From Bacillota bacterium (lineage in GTDB: Bacteria > Bacillota > Clostridia > Lachnospirales > Lachnospiraceae): a DNA stretch of 17,537 nt. Below, piece by piece: positions 6,930 through 14,522 of this stretch; position 1 is the first letter of the stretch; each line of letters begins with the position of its first letter. The notes under the pieces were generated by a model. The model was not told where the DNA came from. It saw only the letters and a program-made list of their open reading frames with translations, and did not search any database. The position numbers were made by a program, and so were the translations under genes. Location of the stretch: the NCBI GenBank assembly GCA_023415655.1, contig JAEZKD010000144.1, positions 1 to 17,537 of the forward strand. The letters are read 5' to 3'.

Positions 6930-8852
6930 ATGAATAATACTACGACGCTGATGAAAGATGCAATCGTATCGATGTGTAGCTGCTTTTATGATAATTATCA
7001 ATTATATGAGCAGTCTACTTCACATGCTCATACTGTTTGCGTTGAAATATATGAACGATATACGAACCGAATTCATACCATTTTACAAGATTTTTTGAGT
7101 AACTTTATACAACCTGCTTCCATAGAATATATTTGGATGAAAGAAAATCAAGATGGCAAAGCGGTTTACGATTATCTCTCAAAAATGCTAATAAGTTATG
7201 GATTAAACCAAAAGCTTCATACTCTCATCCAACAATTAAATATAGAGATTTATGATCAAGCTCAGATGTTAACACAGAAGATGTTCTTTGTAAAGCTTCC
7301 AGGCAGAGAAAAAGCAAATCCTGATGTACCACAAGCTTTCATACAAGTACCGAATTTAAAAATATCACCAATAAAAAATATCCCTTTTACAATCAATCAA
7401 CCAACCGACACTCTCACAAAGTTGGTCGATGGTATCTTTTCGAATACAGTGATTAGTAAAAAGTGGAATGAGTATCGCAAGCCTAAGGTAATTCAAGCCA
7501 TGATTGAGATGTATAACAAAGAGCTAAATGATTGTAAGGAAGAGATCAAACGGAATATGAAAGAGGGCTTGGATCAATTAGAGATATCGCTCACAGAATA
7601 CCGTGATCAAGTTTTTCTTCAGACAAATCACCTTACTTGGGAGCGGATACCAGAGGAGATACTAAAGCTTGAGTTAGAAATGACAAAACTATCCATAGGA
7701 GATGATTCCGTTAAGCTCTTTCCTTATATCAATAAAGAGAATCAATTAGATTATTGGGCTGGTAGGTATGCTAGAAGAATCAAGGGCTTACTCAATCAAG
7801 ATCAAGAGGCCATCCTTAACGCCTGGAAAAGACAGTATTTGAATCCATACAAAGAAAACTTGACAAAACAAGTACAAGCGTTGATGGAAGAACCCAACTC
7901 CTTCGAGAGGGTGAAGACACTGTTAAATCAAGTGACTTTCATTGCTGAGGTTAAAGAAATTCAAGAAATGTTACCGTTTGTTTCTCAAATTGAGTTTGGG
8001 ACAATGGAGCATAGTTTAGTATTAGAAATTAATGAGTTAAAGCATGAGTTAAATCATAGAATGTACGAACGCTTTCATTTGAGATTAGAAGCAGAAGAAA
8101 AAAAACATGAAGAACAGATATTAATTGGAATTAAGTCTCTCAATGATATTGCATACCGAAAGTTTTTTCACATATGGTCTGCTAGTGTAAAGGATAAAAT
8201 GAAAAAACTAGTGACAGGGAAAAATTTTCTTGGGCTCCCTTTAGACAATGATTATGAATACTTCTTTCATCAAAGAAAGGCATATCTTGCAATGAGTGCA
8301 AATGAAATTGAGAGCATTGAAGAGGTGTTTGAATATCGTGTAAAACGAGAACCAATGCTTAATAGATATCAGTATTTGACCATGGTAGAAACAAAAGATG
8401 AAGACTTGTTAAAAAGTATGATTTCGGAGGAAATCCAACAATATCTTGCAAAGCTGGAGAGTGTTCGTAACGAGAATCAGAAGATTTGGGATGCAGCTTT
8501 ACGTATGTATTTGAAGGAATATGCAGAGAATGTAAGAAAGACTATGATTGAACCTGTCTGGCAACGACTTTGTGGTAGTTTAAGAAGAGAATGGGAAGCT
8601 TATGTAGAACAGGAGTATCTCAGGCATAATTTTAAACCGATGGATTTTGCAAAATACATTGGTGCTTATGGTAAGATTGATAGTCAAGTGTTAGACTTAA
8701 TCCTTAGTAATGAAAAGGCTTTTCCTCTAAAACAGCTGTCGACGTTTCACTGGTCGGATAAGCGAGGGGTTACAACTTCTGATTTTTATGAGTTTCATCG
8801 AAAGCTAAAAGAACAGTGGTTAGAATTGAAACAAGAAATTGAGAACAAGTAA
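6930..8852 (+). CDS. Large soluble helical protein of unknown family (640 residues)
   Basis: I do not recognise this protein. It has no signal peptide, no membrane segment and no P-loop or other nucleotide-binding motif that I can see. It is strongly charged and predicted helical. Long amphipathic stretches lie at about 183-255 (NKELNDCKEEIKRNMKEGL), 362-400 (EINELKHELNHRMYERFHLR) and 490-562. A proline-rich linker (FVKLPGREKANPDVPQ...PNLKISPIKNIPF, about 120-153) divides a roughly 115-residue N-terminal domain from the rest. The C-terminal 80 residues are Trp-, Phe- and Lys-rich (FHWSDK). Cysteines are few (16, 18, 37, 202, 548). The start follows AAGGTAGG. It appears to be first in an operon with a P1 peptidase (37 nt downstream) and a GNAT. 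It could be a scaffold, stalk or coiled-coil structural protein; no enzymatic function is assigned. Confidence 0.8.
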   Translation: MNNTTTLMKDAIVSMCSCFYDNYQLYEQSTSHAHTVCVEIYERYTNRIHTILQDFLSNFIQPASIEYIWMKENQDGKAVYDYLSKMLISYGLNQKLHTLIQQLNIEIYDQAQMLTQKMFFVKLPGREKANPDVPQAFIQVPNLKISPIKNIPFTINQPTDTLTKLVDGIFSNTVISKKWNEYRKPKVIQAMIEMYNKELNDCKEEIKRNMKEGLDQLEISLTEYRDQVFLQTNHLTWERIPEEILKLELEMTKLSIGDDSVKLFPYINKENQLDYWAGRYARRIKGLLNQDQEAILNAWKRQYLNPYKENLTKQVQALMEEPNSFERVKTLLNQVTFIAEVKEIQEMLPFVSQIEFGTMEHSLVLEINELKHELNHRMYERFHLRLEAEEKKHEEQILIGIKSLNDIAYRKFFHIWSASVKDKMKKLVTGKNFLGLPLDNDYEYFFHQRKAYLAMSANEIESIEEVFEYRVKREPMLNRYQYLTMVETKDEDLLKSMISEEIQQYLAKLESVRNENQKIWDAALRMYLKEYAENVRKTMIEPVWQRLCGSLRREWEAYVEQEYLRHNFKPMDFAKYIGAYGKIDSQVLDLILSNEKAFPLKQLSTFHWSDKRGVTTSDFYEFHRKLKEQWLELKQEIENK

Positions 8853-8889
8853 GTAGTGTTTAAAATAAAGGAAAAAGGTAAGAAAAAGC

Positions 8890-9927
8890 ATGGGAAAAAA
8901 GGAAAGCTGTAAGTATCGATGTCAAGTAGGTAATGGGACGCCTGGTCCTAGAAACCAAATTACGGATGTAAAGGGTGTTTTGGTAGGGCATTGTACGATT
9001 GACAATGAAGAAAACAAAACAGGAGTTACCGCAATTATTCCAGGTGCAGGAAATATCTATGAGAATAAATTCGTTGCTGCAAGCTTTGTATTGAATGGCT
9101 TTGGAAAAACCTGTGGTCTTGTACAAATTGATGAGCTTGGCACGCTAGAAACACCTATTATGCTAACAAACACGCTAAATATAGGATTAGTACAGGATGC
9201 AGTAGTTGATTATATGATAGAACGTTGTGATCCGACCATTCTTACCTTAAATCCAGTTGTTTGTGAATGTAATGATAGTAGATTGAACAACATACAAAAA
9301 CGTGCGATAAAACGAGAACATGTCTATGAAGCCCTAGAACAAGCAAGTGAGGAATTTGAAGAAGGAGCCGTAGGAGCAGGAATGGGTACCATCTGTTTTG
9401 GATTAAAGGGTGGGATAGGTTCATCGTCTCGAGTGATTGAACTTGATAGTAAAGAATTCACTGTGGGAGCATTGGTTCAAACCAATCATGGAAAAACCTC
9501 AGACTTAACAATCAATGGGAAAAGAATTGGTCATGAAATTGAGCTTAACCATCCAAGTGAATGTGATAAAGGCTCTATTATTATCATTGTTGCTACCGAT
9601 TTACCTGTTACGGATCGTCAATTAAGAAGAATCATAAAACGTGCTTCCATAGGACTCATTCGTACAGGGTCTCATCTTGGACATGGAAGTGGTGATATTA
9701 TCATCGGATTTTCGACAGCCAATCGTGTTACTTTTGCAAAAGAGCAGACCTTTGCAACCATGACCTATCTTCGAGAAGATAAATTAGAACTTGCTTTTCG
9801 TGCGGTGGCTGGTGCCGTAGAGGAGGCAATCCTTCACTCGATGTTAGCTGCAAAGACAGTAACTGGGGTGAAGCACAACATCGTTCACTCCATTTCTGAA
9901 TTCATAACGGAGGAATCTTATCAATGA
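8890..9927 (+). CDS. P1-family peptidase (DmpA/BapA-like aminopeptidase, Ntn-hydrolase-like)
   Basis: The 345-residue protein belongs to the DmpA/ornithine-acyltransferase fold, whose members cut themselves before a Ser that becomes the N-terminal nucleophile of the beta chain. Landmarks include NQITDVKGVLVGH (22-34), EGAVGAGMGTICFGLKGG (158-175), the oxyanion-type Asn199 in VQTNHG, and the cleavage and nucleophile site Gly228-Ser229 in DKGSIIIIVATDLP. This matches Gly249-Ser250 of DmpA. SSSR (178-181) and the C-terminal AFRAVAGAVEEAILHSML helix also fit the family. Known members release N-terminal amino acids, including D-residues and beta-amino acids, from amides and short peptides. No signal peptide is present, so it is probably cytosolic. 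The stop overlaps the next start by ATGA. The start at 8890 has only a modest AAAGG site, spaced rather far upstream. Confidence 0.92.
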   Translation: MGKKESCKYRCQVGNGTPGPRNQITDVKGVLVGHCTIDNEENKTGVTAIIPGAGNIYENKFVAASFVLNGFGKTCGLVQIDELGTLETPIMLTNTLNIGLVQDAVVDYMIERCDPTILTLNPVVCECNDSRLNNIQKRAIKREHVYEALEQASEEFEEGAVGAGMGTICFGLKGGIGSSSRVIELDSKEFTVGALVQTNHGKTSDLTINGKRIGHEIELNHPSECDKGSIIIIVATDLPVTDRQLRRIIKRASIGLIRTGSHLGHGSGDIIIGFSTANRVTFAKEQTFATMTYLREDKLELAFRAVAGAVEEAILHSMLAAKTVTGVKHNIVHSISEFITEESYQ

Positions 9928-10457
9928 CAGTCGAATATGTAGATGTTTTAGAAAAGGAAATGGAAAAACAAGCAGTTTGGAAGCTGCTTGTAGAATGTGA
10001 TGCCGACTTTTATCCAAAGCTATCAGAAAGAGAGACAACTTCTCAGAAAGCTTTGGGACCTCAAAAGACGTTAAACACTAAACCAGTTCGTTACTTTGAA
10101 GCACTTCAAAAGCAGAAATTTCTTCTGATAAAAGAAGATAACAACATCCTTGGATTTCTTTCGTTCATCCATAATTACCGTTGTAAAGAGGTAATGAAAG
10201 AACCCAGCAACTATATCACAACGATTTGCGTAGCTTTAAAAGAGCGTGGGCGTGGAATTTCCAACCTGCTTTATGATTATATGGAAACAAGAATTCCAAA
10301 TAATATAAAAATGAATGATTTATTGATACGAACCTGGTCTACGAATGAGGTACAGATTCATACCTTATGTAAACGAGGTTATCAACTGTGGACCGTTTTA
10401 AAGGATGACCGTGGGGCAGGAGTTGATACCAACTATTACCGTTTTCAGATAAAATAA
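9924..10457 (+). CDS. GNAT-family N-acetyltransferase, translationally coupled to the P1 peptidase
   Basis: The 177-residue protein starts at the ATGA that ends the peptidase gene, and GGAGG in the peptidase 3' end serves as its Shine-Dalgarno. The GNAT core is visible: beta strands KFLLIKEDNNILGFLSFIH (65-83), then YITTICVALKERGRGISNLL (97-116), which carries the acetyl-CoA loop (R108-G-R-G111). WSTNEVQIHTLCKRGYQLW near the C terminus is the usual Asn...GF/GY element. The N-terminal 60 residues (ADFYPKLSERETTSQ) are more specific and likely form the substrate lid. The coupling suggests that the peptidase and acetyltransferase are made in fixed ratio, perhaps acting on the same amino acid or peptide pool; that link is inference. 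Confidence 0.85.
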   Translation: MTVEYVDVLEKEMEKQAVWKLLVECDADFYPKLSERETTSQKALGPQKTLNTKPVRYFEALQKQKFLLIKEDNNILGFLSFIHNYRCKEVMKEPSNYITTICVALKERGRGISNLLYDYMETRIPNNIKMNDLLIRTWSTNEVQIHTLCKRGYQLWTVLKDDRGAGVDTNYYRFQIK

Positions 10458-10566
10458 ATACATATTCAGATATTGGAAATTATGTTATTATAAAAAGGTA
10501 CAGGAGATAAAAGGAAAGAAGATACGTTTTTTAGATAAATGAGAGAGTATTAAATACGGAAAGGAT

Positions 10567-11352
10567 ATGAGTGTTATGCATATTATGTTTGCAATCTTAA
10601 TTCCATTTATCGGAACTACACTAGGTTCAGCTTGTGTATTCTTTCTGAAGAATGGTATCAAAGATAGTGTTCAAAGAGCACTTCTTGGATTTGCTTCGGG
10701 TGTTATGATAGCAGCATCGGTGTGGTCGCTTTTAATACCTGCCATGAATCAGTCAGAACATATGGGGAAATTCTCGTTCGTACCGGCTGCAGTAGGACTG
10801 TTGGCAGGAGTTTCATTTTTATTCATTTTAGATCAGCTGACTCCACATCTTCATTTTAATCAAGACGAGCCTGAGGGACCAAAATCGGAATTATCCAAAA
10901 CCTCCATGCTAGTACTTGCAGTCACATTACATAACATACCAGAAGGTATGGCAATCGGAGTTATCTTTGCTGGATTAATTAACGGGAACGGTGATATAAC
11001 GGCTGCTTCTGCCTTGGCTTTAGCCATAGGTATTGCGATTCAGAATTTTCCGGAAGGAGCAATTATCTCCTTACCATTACGTACTCAAGGGAATAGCAAA
11101 AAGAAGGCATTTTGTTATGGTGCATTATCAGGGATTGTAGAGCCAATCGCTGCAGGTATTACTATTTTAATAGCGGGTTCGATATCAACAGCTCTTCCAT
11201 ATTTACTAGCTTTTGCGGCAGGAGCTATGATTTATGTAGTAATTGAGGAATTAATACCTGAAGGTACCGAAGGAAATAAAGCAGATATTTGTACGTTTGG
11301 ATTTGCATTTGGATTTACTTTAATGATGATATTAGATGTCGCACTAGGTTAA
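10567..11352 (+). CDS. zupT: ZIP-family divalent metal transporter (ZupT-like)
   Basis: The 261-residue protein has eight predicted membrane helices and imports zinc or other divalent cations. The paired metal motifs are clear: HNIPEG (122-127) in TM4 and QNFPEG (159-164) in TM5, with Glu192 in the next helix (GIVEP). The His-bearing cytosolic loop between TM3 and TM4 (LTPHLHFNQDEPEG, 91-104) is typical. GGAAAGG lies only 2 nt before ATG 10567, so ATG 10576 (MHIMF) is an equally plausible start. A 109-nt gap separates it from the GNAT gene upstream. Candidate promoter hexamers there (TTGGAA 10483-10488) lack a good -10. Metal specificity cannot be read from the sequence, and some relatives in this group could carry Mn, Fe or Zn. 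Confidence 0.9.
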   Translation: MSVMHIMFAILIPFIGTTLGSACVFFLKNGIKDSVQRALLGFASGVMIAASVWSLLIPAMNQSEHMGKFSFVPAAVGLLAGVSFLFILDQLTPHLHFNQDEPEGPKSELSKTSMLVLAVTLHNIPEGMAIGVIFAGLINGNGDITAASALALAIGIAIQNFPEGAIISLPLRTQGNSKKKAFCYGALSGIVEPIAAGITILIAGSISTALPYLLAFAAGAMIYVVIEELIPEGTEGNKADICTFGFAFGFTLMMILDVALG

Positions 11353-11401
11353 TTTTATCAATTGAATTAAGAGAAAACTTGCCACCGGGTAAGAGCGTTT
11401 T

Positions 11402-11454
11402 ACGCTGGGTTTCGTATCGTTAGGTCATAGAAGATACGAAATACCAGCGTTTTT
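11402..11454 (+). terminator. Strong intrinsic terminator between zupT and the MATE gene
   Basis: The 5' arm (11402-11418, ACGCTGG then TTTCGTATC) pairs with the 3' arm (11433-11450) with one small bulge, and TTTTT follows immediately. The structure starts 50 nt after zupT and ends only about 14 nt before the MATE start, leaving room for just the Shine-Dalgarno. A short upstream AGCGT (11394-11398) can also pair with the first bases of the 5' arm (ACGCT, 11402-11406). It ends zupT transcription and may also act as an attenuator for the next gene. Confidence 0.88.
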
Positions 11455-11468
11455 ATATTAGGAGGATT

Positions 11469-12785
11469 ATGAAACATAAGAACGATATCAGAGAATTTGC
11501 AAAGTATTCATCTTTGAATGTATTAGGAATGTTAGGATTGTCTTGTTACATACTTGCGGATACTTATTTTGTAGCTAAGGGATTGGGAGCCAATGGATTG
11601 GCAGCTTTGAATTTAGCAATTCCAATCTATAGTTTTGTTCATGGAACTGGATTAATGCTTGGAATGGGGGGAGCGACCAGGTATTCGATTGCAAAGGGGC
11701 AGAAAGAAGAGAAATCTGTAACAAATCAAATTTATTCACATACAGTTCGTTTGGCAGTTCTAATATCTTTTGTTTTTGTTTTGTTAGGCTTATTTCAATC
11801 CAAACAATTGACAGAGCTCCTTTTGGCAGACCTTGAGGTATTTCAAATGACGAATACGTATCTGAAAGTTATTTTGCTATTTGCTCCTGCCTTTATTATG
11901 AATGATGTATTGATTTGCTTTGTTCGAAACGATGGGAATCCTAGATTGGCTATGTTAGCTATGCTAGGTGGAAGTTTATCGAATGTAGTACTAGATTATC
12001 TATTCATTTTCCCATTCCACATGGGTATCTTCGGTGCAGTATTGGCAACTGGCTTAGCTCCAATCATTAGTATGCTAATATTATCAAGGCATTTGATAAA
12101 AAAGAATAAGGGCTTTACTTTGATCAAAGGAAATCTCAATCGAAGAACTACCTTTCTTACATTTTCTCTCGGATTTCCATCCTTGATTACTGAAGTTTCT
12201 TCTGGAATTGTGATTATAGTATTTAATGTTCTTATCCTTTCGTTACTTGGGAATATTGGAGTCGCGGCTTATGGTGTCATTGCTAATATATCCTTGGTGG
12301 TACTTGCAATCTATACAGGAATTGCGCAAGGAATTCAGCCACTGATTAGTAAGGCATATGGCCATAAGGACAAAAGCACCATAAAGCGTACGGTATGCTA
12401 TGCACTCGTAACGGTAGGAATATTATCATGCTTCATTTATATTCTACTCTTCTTTTATGCAACCCCTATTGTTTCGATCTTTAATAGTGAACAGCATTCA
12501 CAATTGCAAAGCATTGCAGAGTTAGGACTAAAGATTTACTTTACTTCGGTAGTTTTTGTAGGATTTAATATTATTTTATCCATGTTTTTTACTTCCATTG
12601 ATAAGCCAATTCCTGCACATATTATTTCGATGCTACGAGGACTGTTAATTATTATTCCGATGGCATTTCTTTTATCCACAGTGGCTGGAGTAATGGGGGT
12701 TTGGCTTACGTTTCCGATTACGGAAGGGGTGGTTGCACTTCTTTCAGGAGTTTTATTCTTGAGGATTCAATCGAGAAAGAGATAG
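11469..12785 (+). CDS. MATE-family multidrug/metabolite efflux transporter (MepA-like)
   Basis: The 438-residue integral membrane protein has 12 predicted helices in two six-helix halves, joined by the cytosolic loop around KKNKGFTLIKGNLNRRTT (about 210-227). Family landmarks are LSCYILADTYFVAKGLGANGLAALN (24-48) and the matching second-half segment AYGVIANISL near 267-276. GLMLGMGGATRYSIAKG (60-76) resembles MepA-type Na+- or H+-driven exporters. The start follows a strong GGAGG site 5 nt upstream. No promoter is evident between the zupT terminator and this start, so expression probably depends on read-through or on antitermination at 11402-11454. The substrate is unknown; drugs, metabolites or small peptides are all possible. 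Confidence 0.93.
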   Translation: MKHKNDIREFAKYSSLNVLGMLGLSCYILADTYFVAKGLGANGLAALNLAIPIYSFVHGTGLMLGMGGATRYSIAKGQKEEKSVTNQIYSHTVRLAVLISFVFVLLGLFQSKQLTELLLADLEVFQMTNTYLKVILLFAPAFIMNDVLICFVRNDGNPRLAMLAMLGGSLSNVVLDYLFIFPFHMGIFGAVLATGLAPIISMLILSRHLIKKNKGFTLIKGNLNRRTTFLTFSLGFPSLITEVSSGIVIIVFNVLILSLLGNIGVAAYGVIANISLVVLAIYTGIAQGIQPLISKAYGHKDKSTIKRTVCYALVTVGILSCFIYILLFFYATPIVSIFNSEQHSQLQSIAELGLKIYFTSVVFVGFNIILSMFFTSIDKPIPAHIISMLRGLLIIIPMAFLLSTVAGVMGVWLTFPITEGVVALLSGVLFLRIQSRKR

Positions 12786-12861
12786 TGCAAAAAGCAAAAT
12801 CTTATCCTGGTGCATCGCTTTACTTGGGCTACATAAACCAGCAAATATCGATACGATAAAA

Positions 12862-12911
12862 ATTCCCCTTAAGTAGATTTTGTTTACTTACCATGTCTAC
12901 TTAAGGGGAAT
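12862..12911 (-). terminator. 16-bp-stem terminator between convergent MATE and CsbD genes
   Basis: Arms 12862-12877 and 12896-12911 are exact inverted complements around an 18-nt loop. Read on the minus strand the stem is followed by TTTTT (bases 12857-12861 region), which makes it a standard terminator for the csbD-like gene. On the plus strand no T run follows, but the stem lies 76 nt after the MATE stop and may serve both. Confidence 0.75.
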
Positions 12912-12982
12912 CCTATGAGTAAAATATAAAATTTATTTTGTCGCAAGAGATTCGTCAGAATTTCTTAGATTGAGAAGTGAAT

Positions 12983-13189
12983 TTATTTTTTATCATATTT
13001 ATCAATAATATCATTGATTTTTTTAGAAGCCTTTTCTTTTAAGTCATCACCGAATTCTTTTGCAGCTTCTGTAAGTTCACCTCGTTTTTTCTGAAGTTTT
13101 CCTTCTAACTCTAATTGTTCTGAGCCAATTACCTTTCCAGTGTTTTCTTTTATGGTACCAACGATTTGATCAAGTTTGTCATTCTTCAT
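12983..13189 (-). CDS. CsbD-family small stress-type protein
   Basis: The protein has 68 residues: MKNDKLDQIVGTIKENTGKV, then a repeat-like amphipathic helix (SEQLELEGKLQKKRGELTEAAKEF) and a Lys-rich tail. This is the pattern of the CsbD domain, with its Gx(I/V)KE..GK and GxxQxxxG-like elements. A strong GGAGG precedes ATG 13189, so the longer open frame that begins at 13273 is not the real start. CsbD of Bacillus subtilis belongs to the sigma-B general stress regulon; the molecular function is not known. A small dyad (GATGAAA/TTTCATC, 13204-13222) lies in the leader just upstream of the Shine-Dalgarno. A strong terminator lies downstream at 12862-12911. Confidence 0.85.
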   Translation of the reverse strand: MKNDKLDQIVGTIKENTGKVIGSEQLELEGKLQKKRGELTEAAKEFGDDLKEKASKKINDIIDKYDKK

Positions 13190-13203
13190 ATTTCCTCCAA
13201 TCT

Positions 13204-13222
13204 GATGAAAGAATATTTCATC
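13204..13222 (-). promoter_or_regulatory. Small hairpin in the csbD-like leader
   Basis: GATGAAA and TTTCATC form a 7-bp dyad with a 5-nt loop. It lies about 15 nt before the csbD-like start and directly upstream of its GGAGG. It could affect translation or be part of an operator. Only the dyad is directly seen. Confidence 0.35.
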
Positions 13223-13354
13223 GGTTGATATAGAATTTGCTGGATTCTTATATTTTATCAATATTTTCTTCATCTGTAAAGACTTCGATATGAGTAATTA
13301 AGAATATAAGTAAAGTCAATGAATTAATTATGGAAATTTTATGAAAGAATTTAT

Positions 13355-13382
13355 TTGCAACGGATCTTTGTTGTGGTAATAT
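13355..13382 (+). promoter_or_regulatory. Candidate promoter for the RimJ/RimL-type acetyltransferase
   Basis: TTGCAA (13355-13360) and TAATAT (13377-13382) are separated by 16 nt. Transcription would start near 13389, only 3 nt before ATG 13392. This supports the internal start at 13410. Confidence 0.55.
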
Positions 13383-13409
13383 AAATAGAAAATGAGAGAA
13401 GTGATAACC

Positions 13410-13937
13410 ATGAGAACACCATTGATAGAAACGAAACGATTGCAGCTTAGAACGTTTGTGTTAGAAGATGCACAAGAAGCATTGGAATGTTGGGAAAGTG
13501 ATCCAGAGGTAGCTCGTTATATGATGTGGCAAAGCCATAATGATATTGAAAAAACGAGGGGATTTATGCAGAGGGAGATTTCTAAGATTGATAATGAGGA
13601 ATGGTATCGTTGGTGCATTACCGATAAATCAACCAATGAAATAATGGGTACGTGTTTGATTTATTGGAATGATGAAGAGAATTGCTGGGATATCGCATAT
13701 AACCTTGGGAGAAAGTATTGGGGAAAAGGTTATACGACCGAAGCGATGAAAGCTGTTATGGAATTTGCAATCAATACCTTGCATGTGAAAGAGGTAATTG
13801 CAACTCATGCAATAGAGAACCCAGCTTCAGGGAAAGTTATAGAAAAGCTTGGCTTTGTATATGAACGAGAGGTTGAGTATATCTGCAATGGAGGAACCAT
13901 TCATACTACAGGGAAGCAGTATCGACTTACAATGTGA
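13410..13937 (+). CDS. RimJ/RimL-type GNAT N-acetyltransferase
   Basis: The protein has 175 residues from ATG 13410. The N terminus TPLIETKRLQLRTFVLEDAQ is the hallmark of the RimJ/RimL branch (IxTxRLxLRxxxxxDA). The acetyl-CoA site is YNLGRKYWGKGYTTEAMKAV, with WGKGYTTEA matching the W-G-x-G-x-x-x-E-A consensus. HAIENPASGKVIEKLGF carries the conserved Asn-x-x-S and the GF element near the C terminus. ATG 13392 would add six residues but has no Shine-Dalgarno and lies next to the predicted transcription start, while AGAAGTG precedes 13410. Family members acetylate ribosomal protein N termini, amino acids or antibiotics; the target here is unknown. It forms its own transcription unit between csbD-like and the DtxR-type gene. 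Confidence 0.9.
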   Translation: MRTPLIETKRLQLRTFVLEDAQEALECWESDPEVARYMMWQSHNDIEKTRGFMQREISKIDNEEWYRWCITDKSTNEIMGTCLIYWNDEENCWDIAYNLGRKYWGKGYTTEAMKAVMEFAINTLHVKEVIATHAIENPASGKVIEKLGFVYEREVEYICNGGTIHTTGKQYRLTM

Positions 13938-13959
13938 AGCTAGAGTGGCAGGAATGAAA

Positions 13960-13995
13960 ATGAGGCAGCCTAATCATAAGATAAGACAGCCTCAT
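13960..13995 (-). terminator. Putative terminator between convergent acetyltransferase and DtxR-type regulator genes
   Basis: ATGAGGC (13960-13966) and GCCTCAT (13989-13995) form a 7-bp stem. On the minus strand it is followed by TTTTC, so it would end the regulator transcript; on the plus strand it lies 22 nt after the acetyltransferase stop. A further CCATGG pair (14002-14007 and 14013-14018) lies nearby. Confidence 0.5.
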
Positions 13996-14041
13996 AGGTA
14001 TCCATGGAATAACCATGGTTGATTGTTTCAATTAATGTTTC

Positions 14042-14407
14042 TTATTTTGTTTTGTAAGTTCGTTTGATTGCATCAAAACTTTCTTTGCTGATGACATGTT
14101 CAATTTTACAAGCATCCTCAGCAGCAGTGTTAGGATCCACACCAAGTTGTACCAACCAATTCGATAAGAATTCGTGGCGTTCAAAAATCATATCGGCAAT
14201 TGCTTTTCCAGAATCAGTAAGATAAATGTAACCTTCTTTCGTAACTGTGATATGTTCCTTTTCACGAAGAAGCTTCATGGCTACACTTACACTTGATTTT
14301 TTAAAATTCATTTCATTTGCAATATCAATTGAACGAACCACAGGTAATTGCTTGCTTAATACAAGAATTGTCTCTAGGTAGTTTTCTGCTGATTCATTTA
14401 TATTCAT
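14042..14407 (-). CDS. DtxR/MntR-family metal-dependent transcriptional repressor
   Basis: This 121-residue protein has an N-terminal winged helix (residues 1-70; recognition region MNFKKSSVSVAMKLLREKEHI) and a metal-binding dimerisation domain, without the C-terminal SH3 domain of DtxR, so the size is MntR-like. Metal-site positions by motif alignment are Glu12 (MntR Glu11), His78 in RHEFL (MntR His77), and Glu103-His104 in DACKIEHVIS. At the position of MntR Glu99 there is Cys100, as in iron-responsive DtxR/IdeR (Cys102). The MntR Asp8 position is Asn9. These differences argue against a textbook Mn sensor and favour Fe(II), but the metal is not proven. A GAGGTG site precedes ATG 14407. The gene is divergent from a flavodoxin-like gene and next to a second flavodoxin. 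Confidence 0.9.
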   Translation of the reverse strand: MNINESAENYLETILVLSKQLPVVRSIDIANEMNFKKSSVSVAMKLLREKEHITVTKEGYIYLTDSGKAIADMIFERHEFLSNWLVQLGVDPNTAAEDACKIEHVISKESFDAIKRTYKTK

Positions 14408-14435
14408 TTAACACCTCGTTTACTGTTATGCAAAT

Positions 14436-14464
14436 AATATACTATAGAACGAAGGAATTGTCCA
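14436..14464 (-). promoter_or_regulatory. Promoter of the DtxR-type regulator
   Basis: On the minus strand TGGACA (14464-14459) and TATATT (14441-14436) are separated by 17 nt, about 29 nt before ATG 14407. Confidence 0.55.
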
Positions 14465-14522
14465 TTCATTCTACAAAATTTAGTAATCTATATGAGATAG
14501 AATGAATCAATAAAGAACGAAG
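14446..14522. repeat. Nested direct and inverted repeats in the divergent regulator/flavodoxin spacer
   Basis: AGAACGAAG occurs twice in the same direction (14446-14454 and 14514-14522). Between the copies lies a 10-bp inverted repeat, ATTCATTCTA (14464-14473) and TAGAATGAAT (14498-14507), around a 24-nt loop. The left direct-repeat copy falls in the spacer of the regulator promoter. Such an arrangement fits a binding region for a dimeric regulator, but no known operator is recognised. Confidence 0.4.

Noticed and set aside
11379..11423. Possible 14-codon leader peptide (TTG start) running into the terminator 5' arm before the MATE gene
   Set aside because: The TTG start has no good ribosome-binding site and the peptide shows no known stalling motif, so it was not annotated; the hairpin itself is reported instead.
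13190..13273. N-terminal extension of the CsbD-like protein by 28 residues
   Set aside because: A strong GGAGG directly precedes ATG 13189, the downstream part alone matches the family length, and the extension covers the leader dyad.
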